Shown here piece by piece: positions 17,958 to 27,212 of a DNA stretch of 64,000 nt (the first letter of the stretch is position 1; every line of letters starts with the position of its first letter). Both the position numbers and the translations under genes were made by a program. Under the pieces are notes generated by a model that was not told where the DNA came from, made no database searches, and was given only the letters and a program-made list of their open reading frames with translations. Origin of the DNA: an uncultured Parabacteroides sp. (GTDB lineage Bacteria > Bacteroidota > Bacteroidia > Bacteroidales > Tannerellaceae); NCBI GenBank assembly GCA_944325345.1, contig CALUZV010000020.1, positions 1 to 64,000 on the forward strand. Direction: 5' to 3'.

Positions 17958-18313
17958 GCCGGAGATTAATCGCCGGTTTATGTTTAGCCCGGCATTTCAA
18001 TGCCGGGACAATCGGATATATAATAAAATAGGAATCGCCGGGTTTAAACCCGGCGATTCCCATCTGGGAGGAGGGCCCGGTTCCCCGGCAATAAATTGCC
18101 GGGTTAAACATCTTCGGCGCGGCGTCCCGGTGATTTATCGCCGGATTATGTTTAGCCCGGCATTTTAATGCTAGGACAATTGGTTTCAGAATGAAATAGG
18201 AATCGCCGGGTTTAAACCCGGCGATTCCCATCTGTGGAGAGGGCATCGCGTCCCGGCGTTGAAACGCCGGGCTAAACATCATCGGCGCGAAACCCCGGTG
18301 ATTAATCGCCGGG
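17958..18313. repeat. Intergenic palindromic array B (168-bp higher-order repeat, GC-rich)
   Basis: Nine palindromes of CCCGGC/GCCGGG type are centred at about 17967, 17997, 18045, 18093, 18135, 18165, 18213, 18261 and 18303. The spacings are 30, 48, 48, 42 and again 30, 48, 48, 42, so a 168-base (4 x 42) unit is present twice plus a ninth palindrome. The third and seventh are identical perfect 30-bp palindromes (18031-18060 and 18199-18228, half-site GGAATCGCCGGGTTT). Others vary in the centre (ATTTCAAT, AATAAATT, GTTGAAAC) while arms stay matched. A shared TTTAGCCCGG / CCGGGCTAAACAT flank recurs. The array fills the gap between the leucine promoter and the stop of the gene at 18327. Confidence 0.9.
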
Positions 18314-18326
18314 CTAAACATCTTCC

Positions 18327-19238
18327 TCATTGCACCACCGGCCTATCATCCGGCTCCTCTGTGTTACCGGGCTGCTCCGTCGCCGGCGTATCCGGTTCTT
18401 CGGTGGAAGGGTTGTCTGGATTGTCGGTCGAGGGCTTGTCGTCGTCGGAAGGTTTTTCGTCCGGTGTCGTGGTGCCTTCGTTGCCGCGGCGCGTTTCGCG
18501 CGACTTGATAAGGGCGGAGGTTTCCTCGATTTCGTTATTTATCGCATTGATAAATGGGTCGTACTCGTCGGTTTCCTCATATACTACCACCGAATTCAGC
18601 ACCTTCGCCATCTCGCGATAGGCATCCTCCGCCGCCGTACGCGTCTCTTGCGCCAAACCAATCTTTGTCTGATCCTTCAAATCCGCGCGCTCCGAGCGTA
18701 GAGCTTCGAATGCCTCGTACGTCGTCTTCATCCAGTTGTACCAAGGGTCGAAATCAATCGTCTCGCGCGACTCCATCGCCTCGATATCCTGCAACAGATT
18801 GTGCAAACTACTGCTCTCTTCCTTGCGAGAGAGGCGCGTCGGGTTGCCGTATTTGTCGAAGATCTCGCGAGCGATTTTCGCCACCGCCGCCACTTCCGCG
18901 TCCGGATGGTTCAACATCGCGTTGATGTAGGTATTCGAACCCATCCACGCCTTGTCGCGGTCTTCGTCGGCAGAAGCGAGTTGCTCCGTCAGCGGCTTTT
19001 TACGCGCCATTCGCAAAGCTGCATCGAAGGCTTCGACCGCCTCGACGAACTTGTCAACAGCCTTTTGCAGGCGCGGAGACTTCAGCGCGAGCGTGCGCAA
19101 AACCGATTGCACATCCGGAAGTTCCGGTTCACTCGAGTCTTGTGGTAATAACGTGAGTTTCTTCTTTGTAAAATTAAGGAAAGAAAACGAACCGTCTTGA
19201 GTAAGATGTCCTAAACGTATTGCCTGTAATTCCTCCAT
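18327..19238 (-). CDS. Acidic-tailed cytoplasmic protein of unknown function, ends DDRPVVQ
   Basis: 303 residues with no export signal. Begins MEELQAIRLGHLTQDGSFSF; the body to about 240 is helical and charged; the last 55 residues are Asp/Glu/Pro/Thr-rich (DEKPSDDDKPSTDNPDNP) and end DDRPVVQ, exactly as in the protein at 2609-3487. The identical end on otherwise diverged proteins suggests a recognition tag or docking motif. Repeat arrays lie on both sides: B just past its stop and C upstream of its promoter. Promoter at 19283-19312. Possibly DUF6261 family (weak). Function unknown. Confidence 0.7.
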   Translation of the reverse strand: MEELQAIRLGHLTQDGSFSFLNFTKKKLTLLPQDSSEPELPDVQSVLRTLALKSPRLQKAVDKFVEAVEAFDAALRMARKKPLTEQLASADEDRDKAWMGSNTYINAMLNHPDAEVAAVAKIAREIFDKYGNPTRLSRKEESSSLHNLLQDIEAMESRETIDFDPWYNWMKTTYEAFEALRSERADLKDQTKIGLAQETRTAAEDAYREMAKVLNSVVVYEETDEYDPFINAINNEIEETSALIKSRETRRGNEGTTTPDEKPSDDDKPSTDNPDNPSTEEPDTPATEQPGNTEEPDDRPVVQ

Positions 19239-19282
19239 GTTAATAACTTTTTAATTGATGTTCAATTTAATGTTAGCGAGCG

Positions 19283-19312
19283 CAAGTTACTAAAGTTTTC
19301 GCATACGACAAA
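19283..19312 (-). promoter_or_regulatory. Probable promoter of the gene at 18327-19238
   Basis: Minus strand has TTTG (RC at 19309-19312) and TAACTTG (RC at 19283-19289) with a 19-nt spacer; the -7 box is one T short of consensus. Confidence 0.5.
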
Positions 19313-19356
19313 TTCTTTTCCCGAAAAAAAATATTTCTCGCACCGTGCATTTTCTA

Positions 19357-19540
19357 CTTCCACGCCGTGAAAGTTATTTTCGCCAGTGGCGAAAATAACT
19401 TTCTGTTAATGAATCTTAATGTCGCCACTGGCGAAAATTACTTTCTGTTAATGAATCCTAATGTCGCCACTGGCGAAAGTCCTTTCATTTAATGAAACCT
19501 AATGTCGCCACCGGCGAAAATAACTTTCACGCCGTGGAAG
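19357..19540. repeat. Intergenic palindromic tandem array C (period 42 bp) with terminal inverted repeats
   Basis: Four copies of a TCGCCA-n-TGGCGA palindrome start near 19381, 19423, 19465 and 19506 (spacings 42, 42, 41), separated by AAAATAACTTTCTGTTAATG-like spacers. The ends are 28-base inverted repeats, 19357-19384 and 19513-19540, matching at 27 of 28 positions; the only mismatch is the centre of a CACG-n-CGTG palindrome. In the first copy the palindrome centre is G, in the middle copies C. The array lies between the promoter at 19283 and the stop of the permease at 19555. Confidence 0.88.
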
Positions 19541-19554
19541 CTAATTTCGCCGCC

Positions 19555-21966
19555 TCATCCGCGCCATCCGCGTCCAAAAATCTTCATCTCTAACTCGCTT
19601 TTAAGGCTTTGCACCGGATTCTCCGTCGCCGCCTCATAGACATTATAGGCTGCTACGCCGAGGACAACTAATAATACGGCGACGCCGCCCGCCGCGAAGT
19701 AATACCAGCTAAGGGCGACCTTCTCGGCATATTGTTGCAGCCACTCGCGGAGGACGATGTAGGCGACGAGGAACCCTATCACGACGGCGGGAAGGGCCAT
19801 GCGGAGGACGTCAGTCAGAAACAGGCGCATGACGTCTTTGATGGTCGCGCCATTAATCTTTCGTATCGCCATCTCCTTACTCCGGCGGTTGACTTCGTCC
19901 ATCGTATAGCCCACCAAACCGATGAAGACGATGGCGAGGGTTACGGCACCGCCGATCAAGACGGCGTCGCGGAATTTGCGGGTATCATCGTAGTCCGTCA
20001 AGAACTCGTTGGCGTAGGAATAAAGCTGTATATCCTTGTCGGGGGCGATGGTGGAGAGGACGGATTCGGCTTTCTTCATCGCGTCAGGAGTGAGGTCGGC
20101 GAAGCGAATCATTAGATAGCCGGACGGATTATGATAGTAGTACATGATACTACCTTTCCGGTCCAAGTCGGACATGGTGAGGGGTGAGATACGGAAATCC
20201 TCGTAAACACCGCAAACGGTGGCAGGTTCTTTACCATCTCCGATGCTGGAATTGCAGATGGTTTTGCCGAGGGCACCGTCTTCCCATGCGCCGGTCTGTT
20301 GCATTTGCTTGACGAAATTCCGGCTCACCATCACTTCCTCGCCGTATTCCCGTCCGGGAGTAAATTTCTTGCCTTCCAAGAGGCGGATGCCATAGACATC
20401 CAGATAATCCTCGCCGCAATAGGCCATGTCTGCCGTTACGAAACGATAATCCTCGTCGCCGGGCAGATTTATGGGGTTGCCGCCCCAATATCCACCCTTC
20501 GGGAGACGCATTCCGTAGCTTACGACAGACACTTCCGGCAGGCGGTGCAGCTCCTCGATGGCGGCGGCGCGGTGTACCGAGTCGGTCATCAGGTCGATGT
20601 CGGCGAAGGCAACATCTTTGTATTCATAGCCGGGGTCGTCGTTCACCATGCGGTGATATTGCATCGAGACAAAGAGCAACATGACGACGAGGAAAGAGGC
20701 TGCAGTGAACTGGAGCAAAAGAAGACAGAGCTTCCAAGCCCTCTTCGACTCGCGGATGTTTCGGAACGCCGACGCCACGGGGATTCGCGCCAAAAGAGTT
20801 CCCGGCACCAGGCCCGTGATGAGCAATATCACGGCGGTAACGCTTAATATCAGCGTCGCGCCGGTCTTGAGGAGCGCGGGAAGGGTTACCCCCACCAAAT
20901 CATAAACCATCTCGCGGCAGGACAATAAAATCAAGAGGGCGACAATAAGTGCAATCACCGTATGCACGGCGGCCTCGGAGAAGACAATCGCATGGATGTC
21001 GCGCGAGCTTGCTCCGTAGGTTTTGCGAACAGCTATCTCGCGCGTGCGGTTCACGATGCTGGAGACGACAATCAGAATATAGTTCATCACGCCCGTGAAC
21101 AAGAGGGCGAAAGCTATTAGCGAGAGCATGGAGATGGAGCGGCGGACGTCGGGATTCTCTGCGTGGGCGCGGTCGATGCGGTGGAAGGTGTAATTTAAAT
21201 CTGTCTTCATCTTCCGGATTTCATCCATCGGGAGATATTTCTCTTTAAATACCTCCAAGCGGTCGGTCAAGGATGCGACAGAAGCATTCTCGCGCAATTT
21301 GATATAACCTTTGAAGCTGTCATTTCCCATATACTGGTTGCGCATATCGTAGCGATAGACGGGAAGCGTTTCCATCGAGAGGAAGATATCGGCGTCGTAG
21401 CTGGAATTTTCCGGCAAGTCCTCGAAGACACCGCCGATGGTGAGGGTATAAGTTTCATCCTCATCGACGGTGAAAGTTTTCCCGACGACATCCCCTCCTA
21501 TCGCCTCGGCCATCGAACGCGAGACTATGGCATAGCCCGGACGGCTCAAGGTCTCTTTGGCATCGCCTAATAAAACAGGTCGCGGCAAGACATCGAAATA
21601 ACAGCTGTCGGCGAAAAATATATCCGCCGCAAGGCGCTTCCTACTTTCGGTCATTAAAATAGATTCGGCGCTGAAGGAGACGCGTCGCGTGGAGCTTTCA
21701 ATCTCTGGAAACATCTCGCGCATGCCGACGACGACGCCGCCGCTCACTGACGAGATTTCGATGTACTTCCCGTCCATCTCGGCAAACTCATACACCTGCC
21801 AGACCCGTTCGCTGTCGGGGTAGAAATCATCATACGACTGCTCGAACCAAATTTTTGCCACGAGCAACAAGCCCACGGCCATCCCGATACTGAGGGATGC
21901 AATCTTCAAAATATTGTGCTGGCCCCGCTTGATGAGTGAGCGCAGGGCCAAAAGGATGTTTTTCAT
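19555..21966 (-). CDS. FtsX-family ABC permease (MacB-like), distal copy
   Basis: 803 residues. N-terminal MKNILLALRSLIKRGQHNIL then a first membrane segment (about 20-40), a large periplasmic MacB-PCD domain, three segments around 280-400 forming one FtsX core, a second periplasmic region, and a second FtsX core near 675-790 with the YTMDEVNRRSKEMAIRKING signature. This is the duplicated eight-helix architecture of Bacteroidota efflux permeases. It is the last gene of the tolC-hlyD-ftsX-ftsX operon, 91 nt behind its paralogue, with a GGCGGGG/CCCCGCC hairpin (22025-22051) in the gap. No ATPase is encoded nearby. The stop is 15 bases from array C. Confidence 0.88.
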   Translation of the reverse strand: MKNILLALRSLIKRGQHNILKIASLSIGMAVGLLLVAKIWFEQSYDDFYPDSERVWQVYEFAEMDGKYIEISSVSGGVVVGMREMFPEIESSTRRVSFSAESILMTESRKRLAADIFFADSCYFDVLPRPVLLGDAKETLSRPGYAIVSRSMAEAIGGDVVGKTFTVDEDETYTLTIGGVFEDLPENSSYDADIFLSMETLPVYRYDMRNQYMGNDSFKGYIKLRENASVASLTDRLEVFKEKYLPMDEIRKMKTDLNYTFHRIDRAHAENPDVRRSISMLSLIAFALLFTGVMNYILIVVSSIVNRTREIAVRKTYGASSRDIHAIVFSEAAVHTVIALIVALLILLSCREMVYDLVGVTLPALLKTGATLILSVTAVILLITGLVPGTLLARIPVASAFRNIRESKRAWKLCLLLLQFTAASFLVVMLLFVSMQYHRMVNDDPGYEYKDVAFADIDLMTDSVHRAAAIEELHRLPEVSVVSYGMRLPKGGYWGGNPINLPGDEDYRFVTADMAYCGEDYLDVYGIRLLEGKKFTPGREYGEEVMVSRNFVKQMQQTGAWEDGALGKTICNSSIGDGKEPATVCGVYEDFRISPLTMSDLDRKGSIMYYYHNPSGYLMIRFADLTPDAMKKAESVLSTIAPDKDIQLYSYANEFLTDYDDTRKFRDAVLIGGAVTLAIVFIGLVGYTMDEVNRRSKEMAIRKINGATIKDVMRLFLTDVLRMALPAVVIGFLVAYIVLREWLQQYAEKVALSWYYFAAGGVAVLLVVLGVAAYNVYEAATENPVQSLKSELEMKIFGRGWRG

Positions 21967-22057
21967 TTTATGAATAATTTATTTCTGGTATATGAAATAC
22001 TATACATTATATAATATATAAGGAGGCGGGGACGAAAGGCGTTGCCCCGCCCCTACC

Positions 22058-24445
22058 CTATTCCGCCCGGAGGCTATTAACCGGATTCTCCTCCGCCGCC
22101 CGATAGACATTCACGACGGAAACCCCGGCCACGACCGCCAAGACCGCCATGCCGCCGGCGAGGAAGAGATACCACGCGAGGGAGACTTTCTCGGCGTATT
22201 GGGCTTGCCAATTCTGCGCCACGATGAACGAGACGAGGCAGCCGATGACGATTGCCGGGAGCGCGATGCGCGAGACGTCGCGGAGGAAAAGGGCTGTAAC
22301 CTCGGCGGAGGTCGCCCCGTTGATTTTGCGGATAGCCATCTCCTTGCGGCGACGGTTCACCTCGTCGGCAGTATATCCCACCAGGCCGATGAAGACGATG
22401 GCGAGGGTAACGAGACCACCTGCGAGGACGGCGTCGCGGAAATAGCGCGTGTCGTGATAGAGATATTCCATCTCGGCAGCGTAGGATTGCAGGGAGATTT
22501 CCTTATCCGGGGCGAAACGGGCGATGGCGTCGTTGACGCGGTGGAGGGATTCGGGGGTCAAGGAATGGAAGCGGACGAGGAGAATAGGATTAGCCAATGG
22601 ACTATAATATAATGTAGAGGGGGTTTCCATTTCCGAATACTCAGCCGTCCCGACGCGGAAGTTTTCATATACTCCCACGATGATAGCGGAACGAAATGGC
22701 TGGTCAATTTCATGATGCGCGGATTCGCAGATAGATTTGCCGACGACGCTTTCCCCTTCCCAGCCGGCGGCCCTTTGAAGTCTCTCGGCGCATTCACGAC
22801 TGAGCATGACTTCGGCATTGGCTTGCATGTCGGGAGTAAAATTCCGTCCCTCAATAATCTTGATGCCCATGAAATCAAGGAAATTTTCTCCGACGTAGTA
22901 CATGTCTGAGACGTTGAGCAACTCTTTATCGTCGCTAGGAAGCCAAATGCTATTGCCGCCTAAGCCATACATAGGCAGGGCGTATGAAGTTGTTATGTCA
23001 ACAACCTCTGGCAGGCGTTGCAACTCTGTTAATAAGGCGTCGCGACGAGTTGAATCGGAAATGGCCGCAATGTTGGCAAAGGCGAGATTCTCTATATCGT
23101 AGCCCGGGTCGTCGTTTACCATGCGGCTATATTGTAAATTCACAACCAAGAGCAAAGTTACGAGGAAAGCAGCCGCTGCAAACTGGACAAAGAGCAAGGC
23201 GAGCTTCCAACTACGCTTTGACTCCCGATAATTGCGGAAAGCAGCAGCGACGGGAATACGTGCAAAGAGTGAACCGGGGATGTATCCCGTGATGAGCAAG
23301 ATCAGGAGGCAGATGACAACGATTGCCGCACCGCCCGAGACGAGCAAGACACCGAGCGAAGTCCCTACCATCTGCGCAACTACCTCCCGGAAAGCCAAGA
23401 GAAGCAACAATGCCAGGGCAACCGCCAGCAAAACATGGACGAAAGCCTCTGAGAACAGCAGACTATGGATGTTCCATTCCGAAGCACCGTAACTTTTCCG
23501 GACCGCCATTTCCTTAGCGCGACCGACAAGGCTTGAGACAACGATCAGAATATAGTTCATCACGGCGGTAAAGATTAATGCAAGGGCAATTAATCCCATC
23601 ATGTAGCACATACGCTTTACATAACTGTCGCCCGTGTGGACTTGAGCCAAAGGACGGAAAGAATACTTTGGCGCGGAAGACATGTTGGCGCGGATATGTT
23701 CCGGGACATACTTCGACATATACTCCGGCCAGAGAGACTCGACGTCGCCGATGTCGGCACCGGGACGGAGCTTGATGTAGGATCTGTAGCGGTCGTTGCC
23801 AATAGTATTCATCGAGCCGTCGTAACCCCATAACGTAACGGCGGAAGGTAACGAGAGCAAGATGTCAGCTTGCATCGTGGCATTATCAGGATAAGCCTTG
23901 AAGATGCCGCCGATGGTGATAGGGATATTATCCGCCACGTCGAAAGTGAAGGTTTTGCCGACGACATCACCCCCTCCGATGCGCTCGGCAGTCTCGTCGG
24001 AGACTAAGGCATAGAGCGGTCTGGAAAGCGTTTCCTTCGCGTCGCCGACCAACATAGGACGGGAGAGGATGTCGAAGAACGCGCTGTCGGCTAAAAAGAC
24101 AGTTGCCTTGAGCTTGGTGTCCGTGTCGGACATGGTGAAAGGGCCGTCGGAGAAGAAAGTTGCCCGCGATGCCGTTTCGATATCCGGTGAAAGGTCGCGC
24201 AAGAGGATTGAGACACCGCCGGAGGTATTTTGAAATTCCTCGAGCTTTCCATCTTCGGTGAACAAAGAGTAAATCCGGTAGATTCTATCCGCATCCGGGT
24301 AAAAATTATCATACGACTGCTCGAAACATACTTTCGCAATCAAAACCAAGCCGACGGCGAGGCCGATACCGAGCGAAATCACCTTCAAAATGTTGTGCTG
24401 GCCGCGCTTACCTAAAGAACGCAGGGCCAAAATAATGTTTTTCAT
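22058..24445 (-). CDS. FtsX-family ABC permease (MacB-like), proximal copy
   Basis: 795 residues, closely parallel to the protein at 19555-21966: MKNIILALRSLGKRGQHNIL start, first membrane segment about 20-40, two MacB-PCD/FtsX halves and the second-half signature YTADEVNRRRKEMAIRKING. The pair looks like a tandem duplication and may form a heterodimer. Such permeases, driven by a LolD-type ATPase, act mechanically on periplasmic partners to export drugs, peptides or lipids through TolC. The substrate cannot be read from sequence. The start is 16 nt after hlyD. Confidence 0.88.
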   Translation of the reverse strand: MKNIILALRSLGKRGQHNILKVISLGIGLAVGLVLIAKVCFEQSYDNFYPDADRIYRIYSLFTEDGKLEEFQNTSGGVSILLRDLSPDIETASRATFFSDGPFTMSDTDTKLKATVFLADSAFFDILSRPMLVGDAKETLSRPLYALVSDETAERIGGGDVVGKTFTFDVADNIPITIGGIFKAYPDNATMQADILLSLPSAVTLWGYDGSMNTIGNDRYRSYIKLRPGADIGDVESLWPEYMSKYVPEHIRANMSSAPKYSFRPLAQVHTGDSYVKRMCYMMGLIALALIFTAVMNYILIVVSSLVGRAKEMAVRKSYGASEWNIHSLLFSEAFVHVLLAVALALLLLLAFREVVAQMVGTSLGVLLVSGGAAIVVICLLILLITGYIPGSLFARIPVAAAFRNYRESKRSWKLALLFVQFAAAAFLVTLLLVVNLQYSRMVNDDPGYDIENLAFANIAAISDSTRRDALLTELQRLPEVVDITTSYALPMYGLGGNSIWLPSDDKELLNVSDMYYVGENFLDFMGIKIIEGRNFTPDMQANAEVMLSRECAERLQRAAGWEGESVVGKSICESAHHEIDQPFRSAIIVGVYENFRVGTAEYSEMETPSTLYYSPLANPILLVRFHSLTPESLHRVNDAIARFAPDKEISLQSYAAEMEYLYHDTRYFRDAVLAGGLVTLAIVFIGLVGYTADEVNRRRKEMAIRKINGATSAEVTALFLRDVSRIALPAIVIGCLVSFIVAQNWQAQYAEKVSLAWYLFLAGGMAVLAVVAGVSVVNVYRAAEENPVNSLRAE

Positions 24446-24461
24446 ACCGATTCCTTTTTTC

Positions 24462-25712
24462 TTATTCTAAAACTAATATTTCGTTGTCTTTGTAGGCATC
24501 GTAGTTGGAGACGATAACCCGTTCGCCCGGCTCCAAGCCTTCGGTTACCTCGTAGAACTGTGGATTCTGGCGGCCGATTTTGATGGTGCGACGGTAGGCA
24601 CGCTTTCCCTCGGCGTCGAGAACGAAAATCCAGTTGCCGCCAGTCGTTTGGAAGAAGGTTCCCTTAGGAATGATGACGCTTTCAGTAGGTTGCCCCAGCT
24701 CGAGATTAATGTAGTACGTTTGGCCACTACGAATATTCTCGGGGCGCTCGCCTGTGAAGACGAAATCAGTACGAAACTTGCCCTCGCGCACTTCGGGATA
24801 GACTTTGCGAACAGAAAGTGCGAACTGGGAGCCTTGGCGGTCGAAGGTGGCGCTAAGTCCCGGACGGACGCGGTCGATGTAGTGCTCGTCGATCATCGCT
24901 TCAATCTTGTAGTCGGAAAGGTCGTTCACTTGGCCAATCATTTGTCCGGCGGCGATGTTCTGTCCCAAGACGACGTCAAGAAGACCCAGCTCGCCGTCGA
25001 TTTGCGAGCGGACGTTGAGATTCTCTTTCCGCTGGTGGATGAGCTGGATGTTACGTCGCATATTTGCAAGACTGAACTCCATCTCTTCCATTTGGATGCC
25101 GCGGGAGATTGAATCCTGGTAGAGACGCTTCACGACGAGGTCATATTTCTTTGCCGCGAGCTCGTAATCCTCTTCTGCCTTCAAAAAATCCTCCTTCGGA
25201 ACCAAATCTTCATCATAAAGCTGCTTCTGCTGGTCGTAGGCACGGCGGGCACGGCGCATTTCCATGTCATATTGGGCCCGCTCGGTCTCGTTAGTCAATT
25301 TATCCTGCTCCATGGTAACCTGCGTGTTGCGGAGAAGGTTTTGCTTCTCGGCCAACTCGGCCTCGGCGTTCAGAATCTCGAGGTCGAGGTTGGAGTTGGA
25401 GAGACGGACGATGACATCACCCTTTTTTACCTGGGCGCCTTCCTCTACCACCTTCTCCTGGACGATGCCGCCCTCCTCGGGACTAAGTTGGACGACGGTA
25501 ATGGGTTGCACTTGGCCATCGACACGAACAAAATCGTTGAACATCTCACGTTTTACCTCGCCGATGCTCAGGCTGCGGGCATCGACCTTCAAAGTAGAAG
25601 CGTGGTCGCCGAAAACAATCCAACCCACCAAGAGGATGAACAATGCGCCACCCGCGATATACGGGATATGCTTCTTCTGAATACCTTTCTTTTTCTCTAA
25701 CTGAATATCCAT
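24462..25712 (-). CDS. Periplasmic adaptor (membrane fusion protein, HlyD/RND-adaptor family)
   Basis: 416 residues. One N-terminal membrane segment (about 20-37, IPYIAGGALFILLVGWIVFG), lipoyl-type hairpin halves (VQLSPEEGGIVQEKVVEEGA and LGLLDVVLGQNIAAGQMIGQ), a coiled coil between them (about 115-235) and a C-terminal beta-barrel and membrane-proximal domain ending GERVIVSNYDAYKDNEILVLE. It links the inner-membrane permeases to the TolC-like channel. It lies between tolC (73 nt) and the first permease (16 nt). Confidence 0.9.
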   Translation of the reverse strand: MDIQLEKKKGIQKKHIPYIAGGALFILLVGWIVFGDHASTLKVDARSLSIGEVKREMFNDFVRVDGQVQPITVVQLSPEEGGIVQEKVVEEGAQVKKGDVIVRLSNSNLDLEILNAEAELAEKQNLLRNTQVTMEQDKLTNETERAQYDMEMRRARRAYDQQKQLYDEDLVPKEDFLKAEEDYELAAKKYDLVVKRLYQDSISRGIQMEEMEFSLANMRRNIQLIHQRKENLNVRSQIDGELGLLDVVLGQNIAAGQMIGQVNDLSDYKIEAMIDEHYIDRVRPGLSATFDRQGSQFALSVRKVYPEVREGKFRTDFVFTGERPENIRSGQTYYINLELGQPTESVIIPKGTFFQTTGGNWIFVLDAEGKRAYRRTIKIGRQNPQFYEVTEGLEPGERVIVSNYDAYKDNEILVLE

Positions 25713-25785
25713 ATCTTTATGCTTTTATTTATTATCACTAAAATATCTCATCAACATTGTCAATTGTCAATTCTTAATTGTCCAT

Positions 25786-27114
25786 TCAATAAAGAGGCTT
25801 TCCCTTATAGTAATCCACCAGCTTGCACTTCATGATATAAAGCAATTTGCGCTGCAAGAGGTCCGCCTTCGAGGTCAGGAGCGTATTCCCACTCGTCTGG
25901 AGGTCGAGGGCACTCATCAAACCCTCTTCGTACTTGCGTTCGGTAACCCGGTAGGCGATAGCATCGGATTTTACCTTCTTTTCCATCTGGATAGCCTCCT
26001 TCGCATAACCCTCGCGGTCTAAGACAGCCTGTTCGATGGCAGACTGGAGCTGGCGGAGGACTTCAGTCTTCGTTTCCTCGGCGATACGCATATTGTTGCG
26101 CGCTGTACGAGCATTCTTAATACCAGTCAGACCACTAAACAAGGGGATACTTACTGAAATGGCCAAGTATTCACCTCGGTTGTTGCGGAATTGAGAACCA
26201 AAGCTCGAAACCGTCTCTTCGGAATTGAGCGTTTTGAAGTAATTGGTCGAGATACCGGCATCAAAATAGATGCTTGGCAAGAGCTGCCCCTTGGAGATGC
26301 GGTAGTTGTACTTGCTTTCTTTCCATTGAAAGTCGGCCTGGAGAGCAGTGGGGTTGTTCCGGCTGGCATAATCGAAAATATCCATAACATTCTCGGTCTC
26401 GGCAATCAAAGAAACCTCCGGGACGACGGTATCGACACGGATTTCCATATCTGCCGGGTAGTTCATCTTCTCTTTGAGCTTGACCACAGCCGCATCGAAG
26501 AGGTTCTGCTGATGTGTTAAAGTGTAATCATCCGCAGCTACCTGAGCTTCGAACTGGGCGATGTCCGCACCACTCTTTAGTCCCAGCTCAGACTGACGTT
26601 GGGTCTTGTAGAGCGTTTGTTTACTCTCGGCCAACTTTTCTTCGGCCATCTTGATGGTTCCTTGGTAATAAACCACGTCAAGAAAAGCCTGCATGGTTTC
26701 CAATGCGAGGTCGTCCTTGGCCTTTTGGATGTCGTTTACACCCATGCGGCGGTTCGACTTCGACTTCAACCACTCGTTGATCAACTGACCGCCCGTGAAG
26801 ACAGGGATGCGTAAGGCCGCACCATAAGAATTGTTGAAGGTCGTTACATTATTATATACGTTCGTGGCCGGGTCGATGGAACGACCGAAGTTGTATTGCC
26901 CGCCGATATTCGCCGATACCTGGGGGAAGAACTGGGCGACGGCGGAGGCATGTTCTGCCTTATAGGTATCGGAGGTGTGAATCTGCTTTTTAACAGCCGG
27001 ACTGTTCTCGACGGCATAGCGCATACACTCGTCAAGTGTCCATACTTGCTCCTGCGCCACTATCGCGGCGGAGAAACCTACCAATAACAAGGTTGAGAGT
27101 ACTATTTTTTTCAT
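25786..27114 (-). CDS. TolC-family outer-membrane efflux protein
   Basis: 442 residues. Signal peptide MKKIVLSTLLLVGFSAAIVA. Two repeats of the outer-membrane efflux fold: long helices with WTLDECMRYAVENSPAVKKQ at the N-terminus, NIGGQYNFGRSID and ISVSIPLFSGLTGIKNARTA strands, and an ALDLQTSGNTLLTSKADLLQ helix near the end. It forms the trimeric exit duct. It is first in its operon, about 20 nt behind the predicted sigma-54 start site. Confidence 0.92.
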   Translation of the reverse strand: MKKIVLSTLLLVGFSAAIVAQEQVWTLDECMRYAVENSPAVKKQIHTSDTYKAEHASAVAQFFPQVSANIGGQYNFGRSIDPATNVYNNVTTFNNSYGAALRIPVFTGGQLINEWLKSKSNRRMGVNDIQKAKDDLALETMQAFLDVVYYQGTIKMAEEKLAESKQTLYKTQRQSELGLKSGADIAQFEAQVAADDYTLTHQQNLFDAAVVKLKEKMNYPADMEIRVDTVVPEVSLIAETENVMDIFDYASRNNPTALQADFQWKESKYNYRISKGQLLPSIYFDAGISTNYFKTLNSEETVSSFGSQFRNNRGEYLAISVSIPLFSGLTGIKNARTARNNMRIAEETKTEVLRQLQSAIEQAVLDREGYAKEAIQMEKKVKSDAIAYRVTERKYEEGLMSALDLQTSGNTLLTSKADLLQRKLLYIMKCKLVDYYKGKPLY

Positions 27115-27143
27115 ATTTTCTATTGCTTTTCTGCTAAAAATAA

Positions 27144-27160
27144 TACAAATACCGTGCCAA
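27144..27160 (-). promoter_or_regulatory. Sigma-54 (RpoN) promoter of the tolC-hlyD-ftsX-ftsX operon
   Basis: The minus strand reads TTGGCACGGTATTTGTA. This matches the -24/-12 consensus YTGGCACGrNNNTTGCW at every defined position except T for C in the -12 element (TTGTA). Spacing between GG and the -12 dinucleotide is correct. Predicted start near 27134, 20 nt before tolC. No TTTG/TAnnTTTG promoter competes in this gap. Confidence 0.75.
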
Positions 27161-27212
27161 AACAGTTATATCATTGATAGGCAAACAAATCCTAATTTCC
27201 AAGAAACACCCG

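Noticed and set aside
17958..18313. CRISPR-like appearance of the tandem arrays
   Set aside because: None of the arrays has unique spacers between identical repeats; the whole unit repeats, palindromes are inside the unit, and no cas genes are present in the window.
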